A stretch of DNA of 51,620 nt from an uncultured Bacilli bacterium. Its GTDB lineage: Bacteria > Bacillota_I > Bacilli_A > RF39 > UBA660. The notes under the pieces were generated by a model. That model saw nothing but the letters and a program-made list of their open reading frames with translations. It was not told where the DNA came from and did no database searches. The DNA is taken from positions 1 to 51,620 of the forward strand of contig CALVKN010000005.1 in the NCBI GenBank assembly GCA_944332715.1, given 5' to 3'. Positions within the stretch are counted from its first letter, which is position 1. The number at the start of each line of letters is the position of its first letter. Both the position numbers and the translations under genes were made by a program. This document shows positions 40,164 through 49,439 of this stretch, piece by piece.

Positions 40164-40908
40164 AGTTATTACATTTAACATTACTTTCACTAAAAACTGG
40201 AGTATAAATGTCTTTTAAATTTTCTTCAGAAATTAAAAATCCTATACCATGATTATGAATTTCTCCTGCCCTCGGCCCAGTTAAATATGTTCCTACACTA
40301 AATCTTATTGTAATTATCCCCTTATCTATCGCTTGTAAGAACTTTTCAGAATCTACATCTTTATAAAAGTATATACGATAATACCAATAATGCTCGATGC
40401 CATCTATTTTTTTAGTGCAGCATTTAACTAAAGCAAGTTTTGACAATTTTAAAGTTAATCTTTCTTTTAACAAATCAAATGTCCAATAAATATCATTTGA
40501 GATCAGTACTCCCTGTTTATCATAAATAAGTAAAACAACCGCTTCTTTTTCCCGGTTGACTTTAATTTTAAAATAATAGCCATTATAACGATGTTTTTCC
40601 AAACTAGAAAATTCCGTTAAAAAACGTTTACCCTCAACTCCATAATTGGTTATTAAATTTTTTAAGGCATACAAATACATACTATCAGGATTTGCTGTAA
40701 ACAAAGTTATTTTTGATTTGCTATATCCCTTTTTAGTCTTAATTTCTATGCCATTATAATCTGGAAGAAAAAATTCATCTTTTTCTTTACCGAGCAATGC
40801 CTCAAATGTTAAACCTGAAGAATTCTGACTGTTATTAATTCCTTTGATATATCCCATATTTCTGATTTTTTTAAATTTTACATATAAATTAACCATAGAT
40901 TTATCCAT
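40162..40908 (-). CDS. MvaI/BcnI-family restriction endonuclease-like protein
   Basis: 248 residues, the length of MvaI and BcnI. The conserved block NSSGLTFEALLGK is followed by FFLPDYNGIEIKTKKGYSKS and ITLFTANP; within it Asp50, Glu55 and Lys57 (PDYNGIEIK) make the D-x(n)-ExK active site of the PD-(D/E)XK fold. RFSVGTYLTGPRAGEIHNHG near the C-terminus also fits. These enzymes cut at CC(W/S)GG-like sites as monomers and share the MutH fold. No DNA methyltransferase gene is next to it, so this is an orphan: a mismatch-nicking or silenced nuclease, or its methylase is elsewhere. ATG follows GGAGGTGATTAT. Confidence 0.85.
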   Translation of the reverse strand: MDKSMVNLYVKFKKIRNMGYIKGINNSQNSSGLTFEALLGKEKDEFFLPDYNGIEIKTKKGYSKSKITLFTANPDSMYLYALKNLITNYGVEGKRFLTEFSSLEKHRYNGYYFKIKVNREKEAVVLLIYDKQGVLISNDIYWTFDLLKERLTLKLSKLALVKCCTKKIDGIEHYWYYRIYFYKDVDSEKFLQAIDKGIITIRFSVGTYLTGPRAGEIHNHGIGFLISEENLKDIYTPVFSESNVKCNN

Positions 40909-40970
40909 ATAATCACCTCCTGGTTGAATATATTAGCATACTTTATTTAAAAAATTTGTCGAAAAAAAGA

Positions 40971-41004
40971 CATATCACTTAATTTATACTCCTAAAGTGA
41001 TATG
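40971..41004 (-). terminator. Terminator of the Ca2+ ATPase gene
   Basis: CATATCACTT (40971-40980) and AAGTGATATG (40995-41004) pair; on the minus strand TCTTTTTTT follows. It spans the stop codon at 40984. Confidence 0.8.
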
Positions 41005-43566
41005 TTTTTTCTTAAGTATATATTTTCTTAACCAATCTACAGGAAAAACAGTTAAGGCTAGACACAATACCAAAATTAACTCGTTTGCCTTTAATCCATA
41101 AGTTCTAAATATATCTCCCCCATTATAAATAATGTACATTTGAGCGACAAATATAAAGGTAAATATACCAACAAACACTTTATTTTTGCTTAAATTAGCA
41201 AATACATTAATCCGTGATGTTCTGGCATTAAAAGCATTAAATATTCCCATAAATATAAACATAGCAAAGTAGGCAGTCATTAAATAGTGATTATTTGCAT
41301 CTACTCTAACCAATGTTTTTATTATTGGTAACTTTAAAAACAAAATACAAACTAATGCACAATACATTCCCGTCCAGATAATCTCACTATACATATATTT
41401 ATTCATAATTTTAGTATTTGTACTTTTAGGAGGCTCTTTCATATATTCTGGAAGTGGTGGTTCAAAAGAGAATGCTATACCTGAGAATGTATCCATAATC
41501 ATATTTAACCAAAGCATTTGGACAATAGTAATTGGTGTAGCAATACCAATGAGTGAACCAACTATAGACAAAATAAGAGCACAAGTATTAACTGTCAGTT
41601 GATAAATTATAAATTTGCGAATACTTTTAAATATTGTCCTACCATACAAAATTGCTTTACTGATTGATAAGATATTATTATCAAGAATTACTATATCAGC
41701 AGCTTCTTTAGCAACCTCAGTACCACTTCCCATAGCAAATCCAACATTGGCTTTTTTTAAGGCAGGGGCATCATTTACACCATCACCAGTCATTCCTACA
41801 ACTAAGTTCATCGATTCTATAATATTTACCAAACGACTTTTATCCTGAGGCAAAGCACGGGCAATAACAGCAATTTTATCAAGAACTTTAGCAATTTCAG
41901 CATCACTCATTTTCGCTAGATCAGAACTAGTCAAAACTAAGTTTTTATTATATGTAATAAGACCAACCTCTTTAGCAATCGACTCTGCTGTGTCTTTCGC
42001 ATCCCCCGTAATCATGATAGTCTGGACTCCAGCTTCTTTAATGATGCGTATTCCCTCTATTGCTTCTTTACGTAGTTCATCTTTGATATTGACAAACCCA
42101 ATAAATATTAAATTATTAATATCTTTTCCATACGCAAATGTTAAAACACGACCAGCCTTTTTAGTAAATGTATCAATTCTTTTTTCTATTATACTTTTAC
42201 TACTTAGTGGTATTACTTTACCATTACTACATAAAATTTCCTTACATTTAGGCAAGATCACTTCACTTGCCCCTTTAATAAAAATTGTTCCATCAGATGT
42301 TGTGATACTACTATACTTTTTAGTACTATCAAAAGGTTCTTTTTTTACTATATTTACTTTAATCGTGTTATCCTTTTTTATAAAATCTAATAATGCCCGA
42401 TCTGTAGAATTTCCACCGATGATTGAATCCTCACTAAAAATACTAGAATTATTATGAAAAAATGATGTATACACAGTTTGATAAATTGGATATTTTTTAA
42501 TACTTATAATATCTTTAAAACTTTTGCCATCACCAGATATAAATTCTGTTACTTTTAGTACTCCCTTGGTAAGTGTTCCAGTTTTATCAGTAAGCAAAAC
42601 ATTTAAACTACCCGCAGTTTCAATTCCCACTAGTTTTCTTACTAAAACATTATCTTTAAGCATACGCTTCATATTACTTGATAATACAAGGGTAATCATC
42701 ATCGGAAGGCCTTCCGGAACTGCCACAACTATAATTGTTACAGAAAGAGTTAAAGCATAAAGGAGATGATCAAACATTACAGGAAAATCAGTAATAGTGG
42801 CTTTTATTAGGGAAATATCAAAATTATTTTCTACAACAATACTTGCAAAAAGATAAGATAATGATGCTAGTATTGCTCCAACATAACCAATTTTACTAAT
42901 TGTCTTAGCAAGTCCACGAAGTTTAATTCTAAGGGGACTTTCGGGTATTTCTTCTTGAAGTTCTTTAGAAATTTTACCTAATATTGTGTTGTCCCCAACT
43001 AAAGTTATCTTAGCTAGAGCTTCCCCACTATAAACTACGGATCCACGATAGACTTTATTTTTATCTTGAATATTACCAGTATAACAGCTTTCTTTCTTGG
43101 CCTCTTTAGCCTCACCATTTAGAGCTGATTCATCAAGACTTAGGTTACCCTTAATTAAATAGCCATCGGCAGGAACTTTGTCTCCACTACTAAGAATGAC
43201 GATATCCCCTACTACTATCTCACTAATAGGTATTTCAACAATAACGCCATTTCTTTTCACTTTAGCTTTAGTTTTGCTCGATTCTTCTTGCAAACGATTG
43301 AATGCTTGTTCAGAACCATATTCCGAAATAGTTGATATAAATGAGGCTAGTAAAATAGCAATAAGAATACCAATTGTTTCATACCAGTCAAAATTACGAA
43401 ATAAAACTATTACTTTAATTGCTAGTGCCATAAGAAGTATTTTTATTATTGGGTCTCCGAGAGATTCAAGTAATAATTTTATAAATGTATTCTTTTTTAC
43501 TTTGGTTATTTCATTTGTACCATTTTTGTTTCTCGATGCAATTACTTCACTATCACTAAGTCCCAT
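40984..43566 (-). CDS. Calcium-type P-type ATPase (P2)
   Basis: 860 residues from ATG at 43566 (GGGAGGACAAGCAT upstream). Signatures: actuator LSLDESALNGEA, M4 ion site VAVPEGLPMMITL (PEGLP 284-288), phospho-Asp327 in LLTDKTGTLTKG, hinge MTGDGVNDAPALKKA and M6 NLIMDTFSGIAFSFEPP, which is closest to plasma-membrane Ca2+ pumps. Ten membrane spans. It expels Ca2+ (possibly Mn2+) with ATP hydrolysis; there is no obvious calmodulin-like tail. The cytoplasmic nucleotide domain with FIKGASEVIL is normal. It stands alone. Confidence 0.95.
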   Translation of the reverse strand: MGLSDSEVIASRNKNGTNEITKVKKNTFIKLLLESLGDPIIKILLMALAIKVIVLFRNFDWYETIGILIAILLASFISTISEYGSEQAFNRLQEESSKTKAKVKRNGVIVEIPISEIVVGDIVILSSGDKVPADGYLIKGNLSLDESALNGEAKEAKKESCYTGNIQDKNKVYRGSVVYSGEALAKITLVGDNTILGKISKELQEEIPESPLRIKLRGLAKTISKIGYVGAILASLSYLFASIVVENNFDISLIKATITDFPVMFDHLLYALTLSVTIIVVAVPEGLPMMITLVLSSNMKRMLKDNVLVRKLVGIETAGSLNVLLTDKTGTLTKGVLKVTEFISGDGKSFKDIISIKKYPIYQTVYTSFFHNNSSIFSEDSIIGGNSTDRALLDFIKKDNTIKVNIVKKEPFDSTKKYSSITTSDGTIFIKGASEVILPKCKEILCSNGKVIPLSSKSIIEKRIDTFTKKAGRVLTFAYGKDINNLIFIGFVNIKDELRKEAIEGIRIIKEAGVQTIMITGDAKDTAESIAKEVGLITYNKNLVLTSSDLAKMSDAEIAKVLDKIAVIARALPQDKSRLVNIIESMNLVVGMTGDGVNDAPALKKANVGFAMGSGTEVAKEAADIVILDNNILSISKAILYGRTIFKSIRKFIIYQLTVNTCALILSIVGSLIGIATPITIVQMLWLNMIMDTFSGIAFSFEPPLPEYMKEPPKSTNTKIMNKYMYSEIIWTGMYCALVCILFLKLPIIKTLVRVDANNHYLMTAYFAMFIFMGIFNAFNARTSRINVFANLSKNKVFVGIFTFIFVAQMYIIYNGGDIFRTYGLKANELILVLCLALTVFPVDWLRKYILKKKHITLGV

Positions 43567-43610
43567 ATGCTTGTCCTCCCACAACAAGTATATGTTCTAT
43601 AATAAAAAAA

Positions 43611-43630
43611 ATGCCGATATTTAATCGGCG
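43611..43630 (-). terminator. Hairpin terminator downstream of the 43750-45855 region
   Basis: GCCGAT and ATCGGC arms around ATTTA, followed on the minus strand by an eight-U run. It closely resembles the hairpin at 46149-46168. Confidence 0.75.
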
Positions 43631-43643
43631 ACTAAAATGATTT

Positions 43644-43697
43644 TTAAAAAATAATTATTACTAAAAATATTGTTACTATAACAAGAATAGTTATCAT
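43644..43697 (-). CDS. Possible 17-aa hydrophobic peptide
   Basis: The minus strand encodes MITILVIVTIFLVIIIF between the 701-residue gene and the hairpin terminator. There is no convincing ribosome binding site (ATCTGGACT precedes the ATG), so translation is doubtful; if real it would be a single membrane-embedded peptide. Noted because other tiny hydrophobic peptides occur in the window (4435, 5853, 46157). Confidence 0.25.
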   Translation of the reverse strand: MITILVIVTIFLVIIIF

Positions 43698-43749
43698 AGT
43701 CCAGATAATTTAACTATAACTTCAAATATTCATATTATGACAAATTGGC

Positions 43750-45855
43750 TTAATCTTCAAGATTTAGTTTAGAATTTATTTTGTCTTGTTCTAATAAATT
43801 ATTATTTAATAGTTCTTCAATTTCATTTTTATCTTTATCTAATAATTTAATTTCCTTTTTCATTTCTTTATCTGAATTATTTCTTTTAATACTTAACTTT
43901 TTATTTAATTCTTCTAATTTATCCTCAAGAGAAGAAATATTGTTCTTTATTTCACTCTTTTTGGAAAAAGCAAATAAACCAAGTGTTGATAGTTGCTCTT
44001 TTAAATGAGAAATTTCTTTATTTATAATTTTTATTTCTTTTTCTTCTTCATAATTAATATTATATTTTTCCTTTATCTTATCAATAGTCTTTTTATTATC
44101 CTTTTCTAACTTGGATAACTCATTTTTTAAGTCAGTTTCTTCTTGTTTTAACTTATTTAATTTATCATCGAGCTCTTTTTTCTCTTTTGAATGTGTCTTC
44201 CAATAATTATCAATAAATTTTTTTCTATCTTTTTCTATTTCAGATTTAACAAAATCATTAATTAATTTTTCATCATATTCTATGTCGCCCTTTTCTTCAA
44301 AATACTTTTTAATATATTTTGTTAAAGTAAGGGTTTCAGCACTTGTGGCTATACTTAAAGTTGCCAATAATTTATCAACAATTTCTTGATTATATGTAGT
44401 AAGCATAATTCCATTTACAGCATTTTTAGGGTCTTCTGAACCTAAAGTGCATTTTAAATACATAAACAAAATAAACTCTTTTTTAGTATAATTGTGAATT
44501 AGTGGGGTTTGAGCAAGTCGTTGTCTAGTTGCTTCAATTCGGTTATTTTTTTCAACTGCTGACATTGCTCCAATTAAACCTCCTACTGTTCCTCCTAAAA
44601 GATGTCCAACAATAGTTCTGCCCACAACGCTGGCATCTCCTCCAGTTTTTGGATTATACATTAACGGTGACAAATCAACTGATTCCTTTGTAGTTTCAAT
44701 ATCTAGAGAAAAATAATCAGTATCAGTAAAATAGCCATAAAAAACTTTATCAGGTTTTAAATATACATGTATTAATGCAAAAAATCCATCGTCAATTATT
44801 ATGATACTGTAAGGTCTTAATTTTAATATAAATGCTTTTATAGAATTGTTTTTACACTCCTCATCAATTAAATCCTGAGCTTCTTTATAATTTTCCGACT
44901 TAAAATTAGATATTTTTTCTATTAATGAACATGTAAACTTTTCTAATTTTTTTCGAGATATATCACATAAATATTTTTTGTCTTTTTTAAATTTTTTTAA
45001 GCACGTATCTATATCAGAATTTTCATCATATAAAATTTTATAATTATCATAAAATGTTTTTCCTTTCATTTCTAAGAATTTTATATTATATCCTTCTTTA
45101 ATATAATGCCCATTAATATCTCCAACTTCTTTTGAAAATACGATTCCATTATCACTAGTATTTATTAGATATCTAGCATACAAAATCTTTTCCCAGCTAT
45201 TAATAAGATAACCATCTTTAAATAAACAATAATCTTTATCTTTTTTATAAAACAAAATATCAAAATCAATTCCTTTTGCAAATTTTTTACTATCAAAGAT
45301 TTCGCCAATGTCTTGGTTTTCATAAAAAAACTTTGGTTTTTTTTGGTTTATTAAATTTATAATAGACATTTCTAAATCTTTTATACTGTAATTTTCATCC
45401 AACGCTGGCAAATTATTTTTTAATAAAATTTCATTATAACTATTAAAGTTTGGCAAAAAATCAATTTCTCTTTTATAATCTAAAATTTCATAAAATAATA
45501 ATTTTATACTTTTAGGAAAACTCCTAACCTCTTTAAGTTCATCCAATACTTTTTGGCCATAAATATTTTCTTGTTCTGTGATATGTCCTGCCTTGATTTG
45601 AATAGAAAGCCATCTTTTATAATCAGATTGTAAGAAACAACGTACTAATGATAATTTAAATATTGAATCACTATAATCATGTTGATCAACACATCTTTGT
45701 AATTCATCTAATATTAACTCCTCATCTTTTTTATCTACCTTATTACCTTTAAGATATTCAAGAAATACATTTTGTAACCTTCTTATTTCTCTTTCTTTTT
45801 CTTCTTCTTTTTCTAATTTTAAATCTTTCTTTTCAAGTTCTTCTCTCAAGTTCAT
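43750..45855 (-). CDS. Large unknown protein with glycine-zipper hairpin and coiled coils
   Basis: 701 residues. The first 30 residues are a charged helix (LREELEKKDLKLEKEEEKER). Residues about 30-390 form an unrecognised mixed domain. At about 405-430, GRTIVGHLLGGTVGGLIGAM is a glycine-zipper membrane-inserting hairpin. Residues 550-700 are almost entirely predicted coiled coil, including KKEIKLLDKDKNEIEELL and the segment LGLFAFSKKSEIKNNISSLE, a phrase I recall from other unrelated gut Firmicutes proteins. No catalytic motifs. The start has GGAAGGATTGATAAGTA upstream. It could be a membrane-associated stress or defence protein, but nothing visible decides this. Confidence 0.6.
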   Translation of the reverse strand: MNLREELEKKDLKLEKEEEKEREIRRLQNVFLEYLKGNKVDKKDEELILDELQRCVDQHDYSDSIFKLSLVRCFLQSDYKRWLSIQIKAGHITEQENIYGQKVLDELKEVRSFPKSIKLLFYEILDYKREIDFLPNFNSYNEILLKNNLPALDENYSIKDLEMSIINLINQKKPKFFYENQDIGEIFDSKKFAKGIDFDILFYKKDKDYCLFKDGYLINSWEKILYARYLINTSDNGIVFSKEVGDINGHYIKEGYNIKFLEMKGKTFYDNYKILYDENSDIDTCLKKFKKDKKYLCDISRKKLEKFTCSLIEKISNFKSENYKEAQDLIDEECKNNSIKAFILKLRPYSIIIIDDGFFALIHVYLKPDKVFYGYFTDTDYFSLDIETTKESVDLSPLMYNPKTGGDASVVGRTIVGHLLGGTVGGLIGAMSAVEKNNRIEATRQRLAQTPLIHNYTKKEFILFMYLKCTLGSEDPKNAVNGIMLTTYNQEIVDKLLATLSIATSAETLTLTKYIKKYFEEKGDIEYDEKLINDFVKSEIEKDRKKFIDNYWKTHSKEKKELDDKLNKLKQEETDLKNELSKLEKDNKKTIDKIKEKYNINYEEEKEIKIINKEISHLKEQLSTLGLFAFSKKSEIKNNISSLEDKLEELNKKLSIKRNNSDKEMKKEIKLLDKDKNEIEELLNNNLLEQDKINSKLNLED

Positions 45856-46148
45856 TACTTATCAATCCTTCCAATAATTTATACGTATAACTTTATGCTA
45901 TATGAATGCAGAAACTACTAATTAAAATTATTTAATGTAACACTACTATTAGCAATTTTTTATTTGTTTTTTTTTATTAGATTTAACAATTTAGACATTT
46001 ATAATCTTCCTTCCACTATTAATTTCTAAAAAATTCGTATTGATTATTAACAATTTGTTTATTTAATTATATCATAAAGAAAAACTATTTTATTACACTT
46101 TTAAAATTTCATCATTAAAATTTTCCTATTTTTCTTAAAATTTAAAAT
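45856..46148 (-). other. AT-rich leader region of the 701-residue gene
   Basis: About 290 bp without a convincing gene. On the minus strand TATAAT at 46066-46071 is a possible -10. A 12-codon frame (45960-45998, MSKLLNLIKKNK) preceded by GGAAGGAAG could be a leader peptide. Nothing else recognisable. Confidence 0.35.
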
Positions 46149-46168
46149 GCCGATATTTAATTATCGGC
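46149..46168 (-). terminator. Terminator of the 48-aa membrane peptide
   Basis: GCCGATA and TATCGGC arms with loop TTTAAT, followed on the minus strand by ATTTTAAATTTT; includes the peptide's stop codon. Similar in sequence to the hairpin at 43611-43630. Confidence 0.75.
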
Positions 46169-46303
46169 GGTTGTTGTAGTTTGAACAACTGTTGGTACTT
46201 TTTCAACTTCTGGGTCAGTTACTATAAAATAGATGAACAATCCTATAATTGCTAACAAAACTATTACTATAATAACTATAAACACTTTTTGTCTTTTATC
46301 CAT
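46157..46303 (-). CDS. Small single-pass membrane protein (48 aa)
   Basis: MDKRQKVFIVIIVIVLLAII continues as GLFIYFIVTDPEVEKVPTVV and ends QTTTTADN: a short basic N-terminus, a membrane span (about residues 7-28) and a Thr-rich tail, so N-in/C-out. GAAGGAGTT lies just upstream; ATG at 46303 has better spacing than the ATG three bases earlier. It has its own hairpin terminator. The basic-span-polar plan is common among small regulatory or toxin-like membrane proteins, but no family was recognised. Confidence 0.65.
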   Translation of the reverse strand: MDKRQKVFIVIIVIVLLAIIGLFIYFIVTDPEVEKVPTVVQTTTTADN

Positions 46304-46425
46304 CATAACTCCTTCTTTAATTACATAATAACAGATAGAAAAATGAAAAGCAACTATAAAATAATTTTATTATTCTCTATCACTAAGTCTTACATGCCTA
46401 ATATTCTCAAATGATTATGAGGCAA

Positions 46426-46450
46426 TAAAAAAAACATGCCAACTTGGACA
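46426..46450 (-). terminator. Terminator of the ClpC-like gene
   Basis: On the minus strand CATGTCCAAGTTGGCATG folds as a stem and is followed by eight U. It begins 3 nt after the stop codon of the extended frame (46453), not after the TAG at 46600. Confidence 0.85.
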
Positions 46451-46452
46451 TG

Positions 46453-46599
46453 CTAATTGAAATGTTCTAATATTTTAAAATATTCTACTATTACTTTATC
46501 ATCATCAGATAAATTATTTATTTTATAGATATCTTTTATATCTTTGTATAACTTAATCTCATTATAAATATTTTCAATAAAAATCTGTTTTAATCTACA
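46453..46599 (-). pseudogene. Read-through extension of the ClpC-like gene beyond TAG
   Basis: In the same frame and immediately after TAG come 48 sense codons with coding-like composition (QIFIENIYNEIKLYKDIK, LSDDDKVIVEYFKILEHFN). It is the expected place for the small C-terminal subdomain of the second AAA+ module. CAG to TAG is a single transition. Either a nonsense mutation shortened the protein or the codon is read through. Confidence 0.55.
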
Positions 46600-48693
46600 C
46601 TAAATTTTAGTTTTCATCAAATAATTTTCTAATCCTCTAAAACCATTTTTCTTGTAATCAAAATCTTTAATAATATTTTTATCTTTAATTTTCTTTTTTT
46701 CTAAGTACTTATCAATTATTTCTGCAGTTATATCATTATATTCAATTATGTCAGTAAATCTGGCAATGAATTCCTTACTAAATGATTCATTAAAACTACT
46801 ATTACTTTCCATGAATCCTATTTTTTTATGTCCTTTTACATTACTAGTCATAAAGATAAGGGTATTTTTAAAATCTATTTTTTCACCCTTAGCATTAGTT
46901 ATAAAACCTTCATCTAGAATTTGTAAAAATAAATTCATTACACTAGGTGAAGATTTTTCTAATTCATCTACTAAAATACAAGTAAAAGGCTCCATTTTTA
47001 TTTTATCAAATATAGCGCCATCATCATAACCGATATAGCCTGCAGATGAACCTATAAGGCGAGTTATAGCAATATCTGTGTTATATTCACTCATATCAAG
47101 GCGAAGAATGTTAATACCCAAAAACTTAGCTATAAGTTTAACAGTTTCCGTTTTACCTACTCCAGTTGACCCTGTAAGAAGTAAAGATAATGGTTTGGTA
47201 TCATTTCTATTCATGAGGGCTTTTACAACTTTCTTTATAGCATCATCTTGCCCCACTAAATTATTTAACAAATATTTTTCTAAACCTCTATAATCTTCTT
47301 TTTTATTTATTGGGACATTAATTTTTCTACTTATTAAGTTAATGATATCATTTTCAGTAATTTTAATCATTTCTTTGGATATCTTTTTTATTTTATTATT
47401 TATTTTTATTTCTTCATTATGGTAATATAAAGCTTTTTTAAAATCATTACTTTTTACCATTTCTTCTTTTTCTTTAGTTATATTTTGCTTTTTTTCTTGT
47501 AATTTATTTATTAGATTATTATTGGTACTTTCTACCGCTTTCATAGCACATACAGAATCAAGAGTATCAATTGATTTATCTGGATTATTACGATCAATTA
47601 TATACTTATTTGTAAGATTTACAATATCTTCAATATTTTTATTAGTTATTTTTATATTATAGTGATGTTCAAAACTTGGTTTTATTTTATTTAAGATTTC
47701 TTTTGTTTCTTCAAGGGTTGGAGCTTGTACTTTAATAAGTTCAAATCTACGCATTAAGGCCTTATCTTTATTGATAAATTTATTATATTCATTGGATGTT
47801 GTTGCTCCGATGATTTTTACTTTTCCCCGAGCAAGATAAGGTTTTAGAATATCACTAGCGTTGATTGCTCCTTCAGCACCTCCGGCATTAACAATTGTGT
47901 GAATCTCATCAATAAACAAAATGATATCAGGATTATCTTCTAATTCTTTTATTATTTTACCTAACTTTTCTTCAAACTCTCCGCGATATTTGGTTCCAGC
48001 AACTAAGGAACCCATTTCGAGCAAGACTATTCTTTTATTTTGCAGAGATAGTGGTACATCTTTTCTTTTAATACGCCTTACTAATTCTTCTACTATAGCA
48101 GTTTTACCAACTCCCGCTTCACCAACCAGTAAAGGATTATTTTTGTTTTTACGAATCAATGTTTCAATAATCAAACTTATTTCTTTTTCTCTTCCTACTA
48201 AAATATCATTTTCATCAACTAATTCACTCATAGATTTACCAATGGTTAATAATTCTAATTTCTGTTTAGATTTAATTTTAGTATCACTTATTTCATCATA
48301 CAGTTTATCTAAATTAATATTCATGCCATATAAAAGTCTAATAGCAATGCCTTCGCCTTCTTCAATTATGGCCCTAAATAAATGTTTACCTTCAAGTTCT
48401 TCAGAGCACTCCTTAGCATCACTACTCGCACTTGCAATTATTCTTTTTAAAAGAGGGGTATATAAACAGTAGGTACTAGCTTTGGTAGCACTTCCTACAA
48501 CTAACATGAGTTCACTTTTGAAATTATCATAAGTTAAATCATATTTGCTAGCAATACTTGCCATATCAGCATCATTTTTTAAAATACTTAAAAGTAAATG
48601 CTCACTGCCAACATAAGGATGATGCAAATTAAACATTTCAGCTTCAGCACTCTTAAAAATCTTGCTAACTTTCAAACTGTATTTATCAAACAT
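46600..48693 (-). CDS. ClpC-like AAA+ unfoldase (ends at an in-frame TAG)
   Basis: 697 residues before TAG at 46602-46600. The N-terminal Clp double repeat (HHPYVGSEHLLLSILKNDAD, LEGKHLFRAIIEEGEGIAI) is followed by AAA+ module 1 (GEAGVGKT 191-198, ILFIDEIHT), a short helical middle (about 395-445) and module 2 (GSTGVGKT 508-515, LVDELEKSSPSVMNLFLQIL). It unfolds proteins, probably with ClpP; the IGF-type loop appears as KKIGFMESNSSF or is absent. The frame continues after the TAG for 48 codons (CRLKQIFIENIYNEIKLY to EHFN) to 46453, right at a terminator, so the ancestral C-terminus was probably about 746 residues. Start follows AAGGAGGATTCT. The symbol is left open because it differs from standard clpC. 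Confidence 0.88.
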   Translation of the reverse strand: MFDKYSLKVSKIFKSAEAEMFNLHHPYVGSEHLLLSILKNDADMASIASKYDLTYDNFKSELMLVVGSATKASTYCLYTPLLKRIIASASSDAKECSEELEGKHLFRAIIEEGEGIAIRLLYGMNINLDKLYDEISDTKIKSKQKLELLTIGKSMSELVDENDILVGREKEISLIIETLIRKNKNNPLLVGEAGVGKTAIVEELVRRIKRKDVPLSLQNKRIVLLEMGSLVAGTKYRGEFEEKLGKIIKELEDNPDIILFIDEIHTIVNAGGAEGAINASDILKPYLARGKVKIIGATTSNEYNKFINKDKALMRRFELIKVQAPTLEETKEILNKIKPSFEHHYNIKITNKNIEDIVNLTNKYIIDRNNPDKSIDTLDSVCAMKAVESTNNNLINKLQEKKQNITKEKEEMVKSNDFKKALYYHNEEIKINNKIKKISKEMIKITENDIINLISRKINVPINKKEDYRGLEKYLLNNLVGQDDAIKKVVKALMNRNDTKPLSLLLTGSTGVGKTETVKLIAKFLGINILRLDMSEYNTDIAITRLIGSSAGYIGYDDGAIFDKIKMEPFTCILVDELEKSSPSVMNLFLQILDEGFITNAKGEKIDFKNTLIFMTSNVKGHKKIGFMESNSSFNESFSKEFIARFTDIIEYNDITAEIIDKYLEKKKIKDKNIIKDFDYKKNGFRGLENYLMKTKI

Positions 48694-48728
48694 AGAATCC
48701 TCCTTAATTAATTCTATGTTAATAATGT

Positions 48729-49439
48729 TTATCTATTATGAAAATTATTCATTTCTACTTCATCACTCATTATTTTATATGATGCCGGATAAAGTTTTAG
48801 TATCGATACTGCTAAAGGAAAATTAAAGTTATAAAGAATACGGTATATATTTTGTAAATCACTATATAAAAGATCATGATTAATGGTTATTTGAAAAGTT
48901 TTTTCACTTAATAATTCTTTACTTTTACTTTCTTTTTGGTATTTTATTTTTATACTTGCATGTTCTAGAGGATACTTTAGAGAAATAATTTTTTCTTTGG
49001 CCTTAGCTTGTTCCATGGTTAAATCACTACTAAAATGGATAGTTTCTAAACCATCATCTACAATTCTAGTACCCATAAATTCACTTTTATAATAATCAAA
49101 ACCATCTTTACTTACTAATTCATCCCAAATAATTTTTATCTTTTTATTTAAAAAGCAAATACTAGTTCTTAAATTGGGAGAATGTATTTCTATTTCATCT
49201 TCATCTAAACTCATCATACCTCTGCTATAAACGATTCTAGTACTAGTATCTTTTAAAATGTTTTCAAGTTCACTTAAAGAGATGCTATTAAGTAAATATT
49301 CATCTAAACCAATTAAATAGCAAAAATCGGAAATAGTTAATTTTTTTAAACATAAGCATTCAAAAAGACTAGTGCCAGTGGCATCACAATATTTATTAAG
49401 TCTTGTAATATTTTGTTTTATTGATGCTATATTCTTCAT
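48729..49439 (-). CDS. Hypothetical 236-aa protein, possibly leaderless mRNA
   Basis: 236 residues, cytoplasmic, 35 bp upstream of the ClpC-like gene on the same strand. The N-terminal 75 residues are helical (RLNKYCDATGTSLFECLCLK), resembling an HTH-like or adaptor fold (LTISDFCYLIGLDEYL), followed by alternating beta strands (STRIVYSRGMMSL, IHSPNLRTSICF). No catalytic motif. There is no Shine-Dalgarno; a -10 (TATACT, 49451-49446) sits 6 nt before the ATG, which suggests a leaderless transcript. The partnership with a Clp ATPase would fit a substrate adaptor, but this is inference. Confidence 0.55.
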   Translation of the reverse strand: MKNIASIKQNITRLNKYCDATGTSLFECLCLKKLTISDFCYLIGLDEYLLNSISLSELENILKDTSTRIVYSRGMMSLDEDEIEIHSPNLRTSICFLNKKIKIIWDELVSKDGFDYYKSEFMGTRIVDDGLETIHFSSDLTMEQAKAKEKIISLKYPLEHASIKIKYQKESKSKELLSEKTFQITINHDLLYSDLQNIYRILYNFNFPLAVSILKLYPASYKIMSDEVEMNNFHNR

